The notes below the pieces were generated by a model, which saw only the letters and a list, made by a program, of their open reading frames with translations, did no database searches and was not told the origin of the DNA. The position numbers and the translations under genes are program-made. A stretch of DNA of 64,000 nucleotides from positions 1 through 64,000 of the forward strand of contig RZUM01000017.1 of NCBI GenBank assembly GCA_004193205.1, given 5' to 3'. This document shows positions 43,317 through 51,397 of this stretch, piece after piece. How positions within the stretch are numbered: the stretch's first letter is position 1; each line of letters starts with the position of its first letter. The stretch is from Gordonia sediminis (GTDB lineage: Bacteria; Actinomycetota; Actinomycetes; Mycobacteriales; Mycobacteriaceae).

Positions 43317-43886
43317 TCAGCGCGTGGTGCGGCCCATCGTGTAGAACTCCGCATTGGGTGCCAGCGCCGCCAGATGAGCCAGTCGGTTCGAGGCCGCGAA
43401 CAGCGCCGTGATCGAGCCGACATCCCAGATCTCGTCGTCGGTCAGACCCGCGGCGCGTGCCGTGTCGATGTCGTTCTGGCCGAAGAGTTCGGGCTTGCGG
43501 GTCAACGCGAGGGCGAGGTCGACGATCGCTCGCCTGCGGTCGTCGAGCTCGGCTCCCCACGGGTTGGTGGCGACGCGATCGGCGAGATGCGGGTCCTTCG
43601 TCCGCACCCGCAGGATCGCACCGTGCGCGACCACGCAGTAGCCGCAGTGGTTCGCCCCGGAGGTCGCCACGACCACCAGTTCCCGCTCGGCCTTGGTCAG
43701 TCCCTCGTCGCTCTCCATCAGCGCATCGTGATAGTCCAAGAACGCCCGCAGCTCATCGGGACGGCGGCCGAGCGCCCGAAAGATGTTCGGCACGAACCCG
43801 GATTTCTCGGCGATCGGCGCGATCCGCTCGCGCAGATCCTCGGGTAGATCGTCCAGTTCGGTGACTCCGAATCGACTGTCCGCCAT
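43317..43886 (-). CDS. Peroxidase-related (AhpD/carboxymuconolactone decarboxylase-fold) protein
   Basis: A 189-residue AhpD-like protein. The redox CxxC site is in SGANHCGYCVVAHG (about residue 80), with the conserved upstream Glu and downstream His of the family. Proteins of this uncharacterised peroxidase-related group probably reduce alkyl hydroperoxides. GGAGG precedes the ATG at 43884-43886. It follows the BenE-like transporter gene on the same strand after 37 bp and may share its transcript. Confidence 0.87.
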   Translation of the reverse strand: MADSRFGVTELDDLPEDLRERIAPIAEKSGFVPNIFRALGRRPDELRAFLDYHDALMESDEGLTKAERELVVVATSGANHCGYCVVAHGAILRVRTKDPHLADRVATNPWGAELDDRRRAIVDLALALTRKPELFGQNDIDTARAAGLTDDEIWDVGSITALFAASNRLAHLAALAPNAEFYTMGRTTR

Positions 43887-43923
43887 GAATGGTCCTCCTT
43901 GACCTCGATTCCGCGCTCGCACC

Positions 43924-45207
43924 CTACCGCGCGTCGGTTTTGGCCGCGCGGAAGTCGTCGCGCTCGAGCAACCCCGACACCGCAAGGCCCGCGATCAGTC
44001 CCCAGAAGGCGGCCCCGATGTTGAGGAAGCTCAGATCCGAGATGGTCACCAGAAATGTCACCAGCGCGCCCATGGTGAATCGCGAACCGAATGCGGATCG
44101 GAAAGAGTTCAGCAGCGCACCCAGGAGGGCCAGTCCGCCGACGGTGGCGATGAACGCTGCGGGCATGGCGAACATCAGCTCGACGAAGAGCGGGGCGAAC
44201 AGCCCGACGACGATGGCGAGCACCCCGAAGGTGAGTGCGGCCGTGTACTGCCGTGGCCGATGACCGCTCGCCACCAGCAGCGCGTTGGTCGGGCCGGTGA
44301 GGCAGGTCGAGATCGCACCGAAGACCGACGCCAGCATCGACCACAGACCGCAGACGATCGTCACGACATTGATCGGGGCGTCGTGCCCGGCTGCTTTCAG
44401 TACCGCGCCGCCCTGCCCGTTCTGCACCACGATCACCGTGATCGCCAGGGGAATCACCAACTCGAGGAGGGCGCGAACGCTGAACTCGGGGGTCTGTACC
44501 AGCGGGGTCGCCACCCAGCCGGTGTCCTGGTGACCGAGATGGAACTCGCCGGTGACGGCCACCGCCACCACCCCGGCGAGCACGGCGCCGATGATCGGCG
44601 GCATCCACCGCGACAACCCGGGAGCGGCCTGCAGGAGGAAGAAGACCAGGACGATGGGCACCGCCACCGCGGGGTCGGTGTCGACCGAGCCGACGATCGC
44701 GGTCCCGAACTGCAGGAAGACCCCTGCCACCATGGCCATCACGATCGGTGTCGGCAACGCGGACATGATATTTCGGACACGCCCGGTCAGCCCGACGACG
44801 AGGATCAGCACACCGGTCACCAGGAAGGCACCCAATACCTCGGCCCAGCTCAAGTGCTGCAGCGATGACCCGACCAGCACCGTCCCCGGGATCGTCCAGG
44901 CGAAGGCCAGCGGCATCCGGTACACCCAGCTCGCGATCAGCGTGAGGATTCCGTTCAGGACGAACACCCCGAAGATCCACGACGACAGTTCGGCGGCGCT
45001 GAGGTCGCCGGACTTTCCGGCGGCGAGGATGATCGCCACCGGACCCGAGGCCGCGAAGATCAGGCCGATGAGGCCGTTGACGAGGTAAGTCCCGCCGAAG
45101 TCACGCACCACGTGCCGGGGCGACAACAATCCTCCGGCGGGGCGTTCGACAACCCTCGTGGGTCTATCTGATTGGGTTGCCTGCGCTGCGGGTTCGGGCG
45201 TGGGCAT
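43924..45207 (-). CDS. BenE-family benzoate/H+ symporter
   Basis: A 427-residue membrane protein of the BenE family, eleven to twelve helices. Typical elements: GLIGLIFAASGPVAIILAAG near residue 47, ALPTPIVMAMVAGVF, and the FGAISTCLTGPTNALL segment. BenE imports benzoate in Acinetobacter; here it may serve the aromatic acid pathway of the left half of the window. AAGGAGG lies 9 bp before the ATG (45205-45207). Likely co-transcribed with the peroxidase-like gene. Confidence 0.87.
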   Translation of the reverse strand: MPTPEPAAQATQSDRPTRVVERPAGGLLSPRHVVRDFGGTYLVNGLIGLIFAASGPVAIILAAGKSGDLSAAELSSWIFGVFVLNGILTLIASWVYRMPLAFAWTIPGTVLVGSSLQHLSWAEVLGAFLVTGVLILVVGLTGRVRNIMSALPTPIVMAMVAGVFLQFGTAIVGSVDTDPAVAVPIVLVFFLLQAAPGLSRWMPPIIGAVLAGVVAVAVTGEFHLGHQDTGWVATPLVQTPEFSVRALLELVIPLAITVIVVQNGQGGAVLKAAGHDAPINVVTIVCGLWSMLASVFGAISTCLTGPTNALLVASGHRPRQYTAALTFGVLAIVVGLFAPLFVELMFAMPAAFIATVGGLALLGALLNSFRSAFGSRFTMGALVTFLVTISDLSFLNIGAAFWGLIAGLAVSGLLERDDFRAAKTDAR

Positions 45208-45402
45208 GATCTGAGGCCTCCTTGCCCCGTCGGGGTGGTCGTGAACCCGGCCGGGCCGGCCGACACTCAACGGTACGTCCCGGATTCTTCGTCGAGAAGG
45301 ACTCGTTTTGGAGCCATTGATCGCGAGTGTTTATCGACGCAGCCGACGACCTCGCCAGGCGGCCTCGACAACGGACGGCTGCCCTGCCCACGTCCACTCT
45401 GC

Positions 45403-46233
45403 TCAGCGCTTGATCAACATCCCAGCATCGATCGGCAGCGCGACACCGGTGATGTAGCGTGCCTCGTTCGAGCAGAGGAACGCCGCGGCGTTGGCCACAT
45501 CGACGGGTTCGACCCACGGTACCGGAAGCACGTGCCCGGATTGGCTGGCGGGCGCGAAGTCCTCACGCGTCGGTTGGTCGAGATCCGGGCGGAACAGCTT
45601 GTACATGTCCTCCTGCATGATCATCGCTGTGTCGACCTGGGTCGGCATGAGTCCATTGACCCGAATGTTGAACGGGCCGAGTTCATTTGCGAATGTCTTG
45701 ACCAGTCCCAGCGCCCCGTGCTTGGCGGCGGTGTAGTGCGCAAGGTTGGCCGGCCCCTGGACACTGGCACACGAGCAGGTAATGATGATCGACCCCCTAC
45801 CGCGTTCGAGCAGGTGCGGCACAGCCACTTTCACCGTGCGCCACACGCCCGAGAGATTGATATCGATGGTGTCGGCCCACTCGTTCTCCTCGATGAGGTG
45901 ACCGGGCGCGAACGCCGCGATACCGGCGTTGGCGACGACGATGTCGAGGCCACCGAGTTCGGCAACGCCAGCCTCCAGCGCGGCCGAAAGCGCGGCGGCA
46001 TCGCGGACGTCGGCGACCGCGGTGAAAGCGCGCACCCCATGCTTCTCGACCAGGCGCGCAGTTTCCGCGAGGTCGTCGGCGGTGCTCATTTCGTAGACGG
46101 TGCTGCCGACCGGTCCGCAGATGTCGACGGCGATGATATCGGCACCGTCTTCGGCGAGACGCTGAGCATGGGCACGACCCTGCCCGCGCCCGGCTCCGGT
46201 GATGAACGCGACCTGTCCGGTCAGTCGAGCCAT
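45403..46233 (-). CDS. Mycofactocin-type SDR oxidoreductase
   Basis: A 276-residue SDR with the features of the mycofactocin-coupled subfamily: GAGRGQGRAHAQRLAEDGAD in the cofactor region, extended DIIAVDI segment and an insertion before the C-terminus (DMYKLFRPDLDQPT). Catalytic YTAAK and the preceding Ser are present. Such enzymes keep NAD bound and pass electrons to the peptide-derived cofactor mycofactocin; no mft genes are in the window. AAGGAG precedes the ATG. Its promoter contains the 21-nt LacI-type operator shared with the sugar transporter gene, so it belongs to that regulon. It likely oxidises an alcohol or polyol. Confidence 0.87.
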   Translation of the reverse strand: MARLTGQVAFITGAGRGQGRAHAQRLAEDGADIIAVDICGPVGSTVYEMSTADDLAETARLVEKHGVRAFTAVADVRDAAALSAALEAGVAELGGLDIVVANAGIAAFAPGHLIEENEWADTIDINLSGVWRTVKVAVPHLLERGRGSIIITCSCASVQGPANLAHYTAAKHGALGLVKTFANELGPFNIRVNGLMPTQVDTAMIMQEDMYKLFRPDLDQPTREDFAPASQSGHVLPVPWVEPVDVANAAAFLCSNEARYITGVALPIDAGMLIKR

Positions 46234-46259
46234 GGGATTCTCCTTAGAAGGGTTGCTGT

Positions 46260-46282
46260 CACGTGCTACTGGCACGTGCTAG
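46260..46282. promoter_or_regulatory. LacI-type double operator before the SDR gene
   Basis: CACGTGCTA (46260-46268) is followed by TGGCACGTGCTAG (46270-46282). Both contain the CACGTG core. The 21 bases 46262-46282 recur exactly, inverted, at 47525-47545. It lies about 30 bp upstream of the SDR ATG, beside a plausible TGGACA-N18-TACCGT promoter. Confidence 0.8.
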
Positions 46283-46335
46283 GTACGGTACGACGCCAGC
46301 GCGGCGTTTGTCCATAGCCATTCCGGGCGCCGTTG

Positions 46336-46348
46336 CTAGCACGTGCCA
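46336..46348. promoter_or_regulatory. LacI-type operator before the regulator's own gene
   Basis: CTAGCACGTGCCA is the 13-bp half of the double operator in the opposite orientation, 51 bp upstream of the LacI start, so the regulator probably controls itself. Confidence 0.75.
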
Positions 46349-46399
46349 TAGTCGGCCGCGTACTGTCGGCGGATATACCCGACGCGAGAGGACGAAGCG

Positions 46400-47452
46400 A
46401 TGGCCGAGCGGGTAGCCGACACGGCCCCGGGCGTTGTTCCACGTGCACCCGCCGCGCGAGCACGTCCGCCAACGATGGCCGACGTAGCCTCGCACGTGGG
46501 AGTTTCGCGTCAACTCGTGTCCCTCGTCCTGCGCGATCAGCCCGGTGCGAGTGCGGAGACCCGGGCCAAGGTGCTGGCTGCGGCCAAAGAACTCGGGTAT
46601 CGGCCCGACGGGGCGGCCCGTGTGTTGCGTCGGAACCGCAGCGGGCTTCTCGGGGTGTTGTTTGTCGCCGGCCACCCGTTCGACATGGCGCTGGTGGAGA
46701 ACATGTATCCGGCCGCCGAACAGGCCGGGTACAGCATCGCGCTCGGCGCGATCGCGCAGACGCACGACGAGGCCCGCGCCGTCGACGACATGCTCGGCTA
46801 CCGCAGTGAGGCACTCATTCTGATCGGCCCGGAACTCCCTCCTGACGAGCTCTCCCGGCTGGCCGAGCGGCTACCCATCGTGGAGGTGGGGCGTCATCGG
46901 TCGACACCGGGAGTCGACGCGGTGTTCTGCGACGGTGAGCACGGGATTCGGTTGGCGATGGACCATCTCATCAGCCTCGGCCACCGACACATCGTGCACG
47001 TGGACGGCGGGAACATGCCAGGGGCCGACGATCGGCGCCGAGGCTATGTGGGTGCCATGACCGAAGCCGGGCTGCGCAACGAGATCGACGTCATCCCCGG
47101 CGACTACAGCGAGCTGGCCGGACATCGGGCCGCGCTGGAGATCATGGCCCGCTCCAAACGTCCGACAGCCGTCGTCGCCGCGAACGACCAAACCGCATTC
47201 GGTCTGCTCGGCACAGTTACTCGTGCGGGAATCGCTGTGCCCGAAGATATTTCGATCAGCGGGTTTGACGATGAGCGCACGGCTCGCCTGCCCTTCATCG
47301 ACCTGACCACCGTCGCGCAGAACGCGGCCGAAATGGCTCGCTTGACCCTGCAGGCCGTGGCCGAACGCCTCGACGGGCACCGCAGCGAGATGCGGCAACT
47401 CCTGGTGGAGCCGGAGTTGATCGTGCGCAGCAGCACCGGGCCGGCACGCTGA
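46400..47452 (+). CDS. LacI-family transcriptional regulator
   Basis: A 350-residue LacI/GalR regulator with helix-turn-helix TMADVASHVGVSRQLVSLVL (about residues 25-44), hinge and sugar-binding domain (LISLGHRHIVHVDGG; AVVAANDQTAFGLL; ISGFDDERTARL). It lies between the divergent SDR gene and the sugar-porter gene. The CACGTG-centred operators in all three promoters mark it as their local controller. Confidence 0.92.
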   Translation: MAERVADTAPGVVPRAPAARARPPTMADVASHVGVSRQLVSLVLRDQPGASAETRAKVLAAAKELGYRPDGAARVLRRNRSGLLGVLFVAGHPFDMALVENMYPAAEQAGYSIALGAIAQTHDEARAVDDMLGYRSEALILIGPELPPDELSRLAERLPIVEVGRHRSTPGVDAVFCDGEHGIRLAMDHLISLGHRHIVHVDGGNMPGADDRRRGYVGAMTEAGLRNEIDVIPGDYSELAGHRAALEIMARSKRPTAVVAANDQTAFGLLGTVTRAGIAVPEDISISGFDDERTARLPFIDLTTVAQNAAEMARLTLQAVAERLDGHRSEMRQLLVEPELIVRSSTGPAR

Positions 47453-47488
47453 GCCACTCGACTCGTCAAACTTTGTCCGAACAAGCTA

Positions 47489-47517
47489 TTGACATGCAGA
47501 GTGACGCGGGTCATAGT
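47489..47517 (+). promoter_or_regulatory. Promoter of the sugar-porter/UspA operon
   Basis: TTGACA (47489-47494), 17-bp spacer, CATAGT (47512-47517). The LacI-type operator begins 7 bp further on, at the expected transcription start, which suits repression. Confidence 0.72.
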
Positions 47518-47524
47518 TCAACTA

Positions 47525-47545
47525 CTAGCACGTGCCAGTAGCACG
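47525..47545. promoter_or_regulatory. LacI-type double operator before the sugar-porter gene
   Basis: CTAGCACGTGCCA (47525-47537) followed by GTAGCACG; the whole 21 bases are the exact reverse complement of 46262-46282. It overlaps the predicted start of transcription. Confidence 0.82.
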
Positions 47546-47624
47546 AGCTAGGACTCCGACGGGCTCGCCCACCGTCAGCGCCCCACCGCGGCGGACACGG
47601 GCACCCAGACAGAACAGGACCATC

Positions 47625-49067
47625 ATGTTCGAAGCTTCCCAGCACACGACGACCGCCACGGGCGCCACCGCCCACCCGACGCTCCCCCCGGACAGGCCGG
47701 GCCCGCATTCCAAACGCCTCGGCCTCATCGCCGTCGTCGCCACCTTCGGCGGCCTGCTGTTCGGCTACGACACCGGCGTCATCAACGGCGCGCTCGAACC
47801 GATGAAGGCAGACCTCGGCATGAGCTCGACCGTCGAGGGCTTCGTGGTCAGCGTGCTGATCTTCGGCGCCGCGATCGGCGCCCTCGTCGGCGGCCGACTG
47901 GCCGACCGGCAGGGCCGCCGCCGCAACATCCTGATGCTGTCCATCGTCTTCATGATCGGCACCCTCGGCTGTGTCCTCGCCCCCAGCTGGGAGGTGCTGG
48001 CCGTGTTCCGCTTCATCCTCGGCCTCGCCGTCGGCGGCGCCTCGGCGACGGTGCCCGTCTACCTCGCCGAGATCGCGCCGGTGGAACGACGCGGTAGCAT
48101 CGTCACCCGCAACGAGGTGATGATCGTCTCCGGCCAGTTCGCCGCCTTCGTCATCAACGCCATCATCTTCAACCTGTGGGGCGAACACGACATCGTCTGG
48201 CGCTTCATGCTTTTGGTCGCCCTCGCGCCGGCCATCGCCCTGTTCGTCGGCATGCTCCGGATGCCGGAGAGTCCCCGCTGGCTGTCCTCACAAGGTCACG
48301 ACGACGAAGCCCTTGCCGTCCTCAAGCAGGTACGCACCCCCGAACGCGCCGACGCCGAACTCGCCGAAGTCCACGCACTTGCGTTGGAAGAGAAGGAATC
48401 GCAGACCGGCGGCTGGTCCGACCTCGCCACACCCTGGATCCGTCGACTCATCGTCGTCGGCATCGGGATCGGCGTTTTCTCCCAGTTCAGTGGCATCAAC
48501 TCGATCATGTATTACGGCACCCAACTGCTCAAGGACGCCGGATTCTCCAGCAGCGGAGCTGTTCTCGCGAACACCTTCAACGGCCTGTTCAGCGTACTCG
48601 GCGTCACCGTCGGCATCCTGATGATGAACAAGTTCGACCGCCGCACCATGATCATCACCGGCTTCGTCCTGACCACCACATTCCACACCCTCGTGGGGAT
48701 CTTCGCGCTGGCGCTACCCGACGACAGCACCGTCAAGCCCTACGTCATCCTGGCCCTTGTGATCGGATTTGTGTTCTCCATGCAGGCATTCATCGGTCCT
48801 CTGACCTGGTTGTTGCTCTCGGAGATCTTCCCACTCAAGATCCGCTCCTTCGCGATGGGCGTGTGTGTGTTCCTGCTCTGGGTCGCCAACGCCATCGTGG
48901 CCTTCGCCTTCCCGCCCACCGTCGCCGCCGTCGGAATCTCCGCGACATTCTTCGTCTTCGCCGCCCTCGGCGTCGCAGCGATCATCTTCATGGTGCGCAT
49001 GGCCCCCGAAACCCGCGGAAAGACCCTCGAACAGTTCGAAGACGAGTTCCGCCTCGCCCACTCCTGA
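47625..49067 (+). CDS. Sugar-porter MFS transporter (inositol/sugar:H+ symporter type)
   Basis: A 480-residue sugar porter with twelve helices. Signatures: GGLLFGYDTGVINGAL in helix 1, GGRLADRQGRRR, FILGLAVGGASATVPVYLAEIAP (the RGS/PVYLAE family motif), PESPRWL and the C-terminal PETRGKTLEQFE. Closest in style to inositol/xylose transporters of actinobacteria. The ATG at 47625 is preceded by the 172-bp region holding promoter and operator. UspA follows after 35 bp. Controlled by the adjacent LacI protein; the probable substrate is also oxidised by the SDR. Confidence 0.9.
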   Translation: MFEASQHTTTATGATAHPTLPPDRPGPHSKRLGLIAVVATFGGLLFGYDTGVINGALEPMKADLGMSSTVEGFVVSVLIFGAAIGALVGGRLADRQGRRRNILMLSIVFMIGTLGCVLAPSWEVLAVFRFILGLAVGGASATVPVYLAEIAPVERRGSIVTRNEVMIVSGQFAAFVINAIIFNLWGEHDIVWRFMLLVALAPAIALFVGMLRMPESPRWLSSQGHDDEALAVLKQVRTPERADAELAEVHALALEEKESQTGGWSDLATPWIRRLIVVGIGIGVFSQFSGINSIMYYGTQLLKDAGFSSSGAVLANTFNGLFSVLGVTVGILMMNKFDRRTMIITGFVLTTTFHTLVGIFALALPDDSTVKPYVILALVIGFVFSMQAFIGPLTWLLLSEIFPLKIRSFAMGVCVFLLWVANAIVAFAFPPTVAAVGISATFFVFAALGVAAIIFMVRMAPETRGKTLEQFEDEFRLAHS

Positions 49068-49102
49068 CACCCACATTCCCCCAACATCGAAAGGATGACG
49101 CC

Positions 49103-49474
49103 ATGTCCGTAGTGGTAGCCGTAACCGACAGCCCAGAAGGGCTCGCCGCCCTTGCCGCCGCCGGAGACGAGGCCAAACTCCTCGACACCGACCTCGTCGT
49201 CGTCAACGTAGGCCTGCGCGATCTCGACAACGCCATCATCCCGTCGGGCTTCCCGGCCCGGGTAGTGGCCCGCAGCGGTGCCGATCACCACGACCCGTTC
49301 GACGTGGTACTCGATGAGGTCAACCGAAACCACACACACCGTTTGGTGATCGGTGTCAAGCGCCGCTCCCGCGTGGGAAAAGCGTTGCTGGGCAGCCTCA
49401 GCCAGCGACTTCTCCTCGAAGCACCGGTGCCGGTGCTCGCCGTCAAGATCAACGACGACCACGTGGAAGACTGA
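49103..49474 (+). CDS. Universal stress protein (UspA family)
   Basis: A 123-residue UspA domain. Strand VVVAVTDSPEG with the early Asp, helix to LVVVNV, and the end VIGVKRRSRVGKALLGSLSQRLLLEAPVPVLAV, where the G-x-G-S loop binding nucleotide is only partly kept. AAAGG precedes the ATG. Second gene after the sugar porter. Function in stress or metabolic signalling, not more specific. Confidence 0.87.
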   Translation: MSVVVAVTDSPEGLAALAAAGDEAKLLDTDLVVVNVGLRDLDNAIIPSGFPARVVARSGADHHDPFDVVLDEVNRNHTHRLVIGVKRRSRVGKALLGSLSQRLLLEAPVPVLAVKINDDHVED

Positions 49475-49972
49475 TACTCACACCCCCACAGCGACTGAAC
49501 CGGCGCGGTGTCCTCGAGGAACTGTTCACCCGAATCCCGCTGAGTGAGAGCCCCATCGGGCTCGGCGGTAAGCATATCGTGAACAAGTGGCCCGAGGACT
49601 CAGCGTGGGACTCCCCATCCCGACGACTTCGTCGAAGACGGCCTCGAAGCACTCCGGATCATCGGGGCGTCAATTCGGCTGACATCGGTTCGAGTTGATT
49701 CGGCATCGGACGATCTACCGAATTTCAAGTCAGGAACGCCGCTCGTTCATGTTGGTTCTCACTTCTGGCCCGCGGAATGCTTGGTCGAGCACTTGGGCAT
49801 GATCGCGGATGGCTGGGTTGGCCGAAGCAATGTGGGAGCCGGGGGGAGTCCCGAGTCGGTACCGTTGTTCTTGTGCCCGGACGATAGGGCGGAGTACAAC
49901 CGATCCCGTGAACGTGTCGGACCTTCGCGATTGGTCCGACGTGGCCGCAACCGACGAGTCGTCGATGCCACC
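49475..49972. other. 498-bp stretch without a convincing gene
   Basis: No frame with normal codon use was found. A short frame reading LSESPIGLGGKHIVNKWP near 49.54 kb looks protein-like but has no start and soon loses sense, so it may be a gene remnant. From here to 50.5 kb the base composition is more AT-rich than in the neighbouring genes. Confidence 0.4.
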
Positions 49973-50188
49973 GTGAGCACGACGAATGTGGTGATGTTGA
50001 CGATCACCCTCACTGTCGGTGTGGCCGCGTCGGGGTGCGCCGTCACGGCCGCATTCGTCTATCTGCGCCCGAATCCTGACCACGATCGAGCCACTCGCGA
50101 TCGTCTTGCCCGCCGCTGGCTGGCCGCCACGGCCGTCCTCGGGTTCACGGTCATCGGGCTGCGGTTCGTCTGGTTGTTGCTGATCTGA
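49973..50188 (+). CDS. Small putative membrane protein
   Basis: A 71-residue frame from a GTG at 49973 with two hydrophobic segments (about residues 6-27 and 50-70) separated by a polar, Arg/Asp-rich loop. No family recognised. The frame is open upstream to 49781 but the extra part is not protein-like. There is no clear ribosome-binding site, so it could be spurious. Confidence 0.4.
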   Translation: MSTTNVVMLTITLTVGVAASGCAVTAAFVYLRPNPDHDRATRDRLARRWLAATAVLGFTVIGLRFVWLLLI

Positions 50189-50545
50189 GCGTCCCGGCAG
50201 CTAGTTTGTATGTGGCGGCTGCCGCTGTGGATGTATGCCGCATGCCTCTTGCCATTCTCGGATCGACGCCGCCTGATGACTGCGCACGGAAATAGTAACG
50301 GCGCCAATATTTCTCACTCGAACATTGAAGGAGTTCCGCACCGCAGTCGTTGTTCTGGAACCCCGACGGTGGGTCACCTGGCGAGAATCTGAAATCCGGG
50401 CAATGTGCGCACCCGCAGAGCTAGGATTTGCCCATCATCTTCGCTTTGCCACCGGTTACCCGACCATCCGGTTCACGTCGGCAGAGAAACGGGAGTGGCC
50501 GCCGGTGGGCATCTACTGCCGCGGATCTCGACTGGAGGTGGCACG
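50189..50545. other. 357-bp stretch before the hydrolase-caspase pair
   Basis: No supported gene. It holds AT-rich patches around 50.28-50.33 kb (AATATTTCTC) and a GAAGGAG without a good frame after it. The promoter of the hydrolase-caspase operon should be here; no clear -35/-10 pair was picked. Confidence 0.4.
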
Positions 50546-51397
50546 GTGGTTGACGTGGTGGGGGTTCACGGGATCAGTCAGCAGCAGAGCGGCCGCCTTC
50601 AGATGGTCGATCCGTGGCAGCGGTCGCTGGCGGACGGTGTCGAGCGCGCTCGCGGGCGAGAGTTCGGAAAGCCATCTCTGGACATCGCCTACTACGGCGA
50701 CTTCTTCCTCGGAAGGTCTGCCTCGAAAGGGCCGGTCCCAGAAGACCTGATCGAGTTCGACGCCGATACTGTCTTGTTCTTCGAGGAGATCCAGGACGAG
50801 ATCGTAGGTGAGACGAGGCCCGCCGTGCCGGTGGACACGATGGGCGCAACCAAAGGCATGCGCGAACTCCCGACACCCCTGGTCAAGCTAGCCCGATCCG
50901 TTGAGCGAAGGTTCGGGGTCGCCGGCAAGGTCTTGTTCTTTGGTGATCTCACCCAGGTGCGCCGCTACCAGCGCGACGAGGCGCTTGCGGAAGATGTGCT
51001 GGGACGTGTACGTGAAGCGCTCGAGGCGGGCCGCCCGCAAACCCTGGTCGGGCACTCGCTGGGCAGCATCGTCGCCTACGAAGCGCTGTGTCTTCTTCCG
51101 GACCACCGGATATCGACGCTGGTGACCATCGGGTCTCCCCTCGGACTGCGCAGCATCCGCGAAGCGCTGCGGCCCCAGGCCCGGGCCGTAGTCCCAGCTC
51201 TCCCGCCGGGGGTCTCCAGATGGGTGAACGTCTACGACAGGAACGACCCCGTCTGCCTGGCCGGCGGTCTGCAACCGTACTGGACTGCGGTAGTGGACGA
51301 GACCGTTGACAACGGAGACGACCCGCACGCCGCGACTCGTTATCTGGGTAAGAGGGCTACCGGCGAGCCGGTCGCCGATGCGATGGGGGCCACATGA
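50546..51397 (+). CDS. Alpha/beta hydrolase partner of the caspase-STAND protein
   Basis: A 283-residue alpha/beta hydrolase. The opening VVDVVGVHGIS supplies the HG oxyanion segment; the nucleophile elbow is GHSLGS with Ser171; LVTIGSPLGL follows, and a catalytic Asp is likely in VNVYDRNDPV. Similar folds are lipases/esterases that can attack membrane lipids. GTG 50546 was chosen because GGAGG lies 7 bp upstream and the protein then starts at its first strand. Its stop overlaps the caspase-STAND start by 4 bp, so the two are made together, suggesting an effector or accessory enzyme of a conflict system. Confidence 0.83.
   Translation: MVDVVGVHGISQQQSGRLQMVDPWQRSLADGVERARGREFGKPSLDIAYYGDFFLGRSASKGPVPEDLIEFDADTVLFFEEIQDEIVGETRPAVPVDTMGATKGMRELPTPLVKLARSVERRFGVAGKVLFFGDLTQVRRYQRDEALAEDVLGRVREALEAGRPQTLVGHSLGSIVAYEALCLLPDHRISTLVTIGSPLGLRSIREALRPQARAVVPALPPGVSRWVNVYDRNDPVCLAGGLQPYWTAVVDETVDNGDDPHAATRYLGKRATGEPVADAMGAT

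Noticed and set aside
48176-49102. Upstream extension of the UspA frame
   Set aside because: The frame is open but runs antiphase through the sugar-porter gene and gives Arg/His-rich sequence; the ATG at 49103 has a ribosome-binding site.
50325-50750. 141-codon frame overlapping the hydrolase gene start
   Set aside because: It has a GAAGGAG-like sequence nearby, but the product becomes Ser/Arg-rich and non-protein-like, and it overlaps the well-supported hydrolase in another frame.
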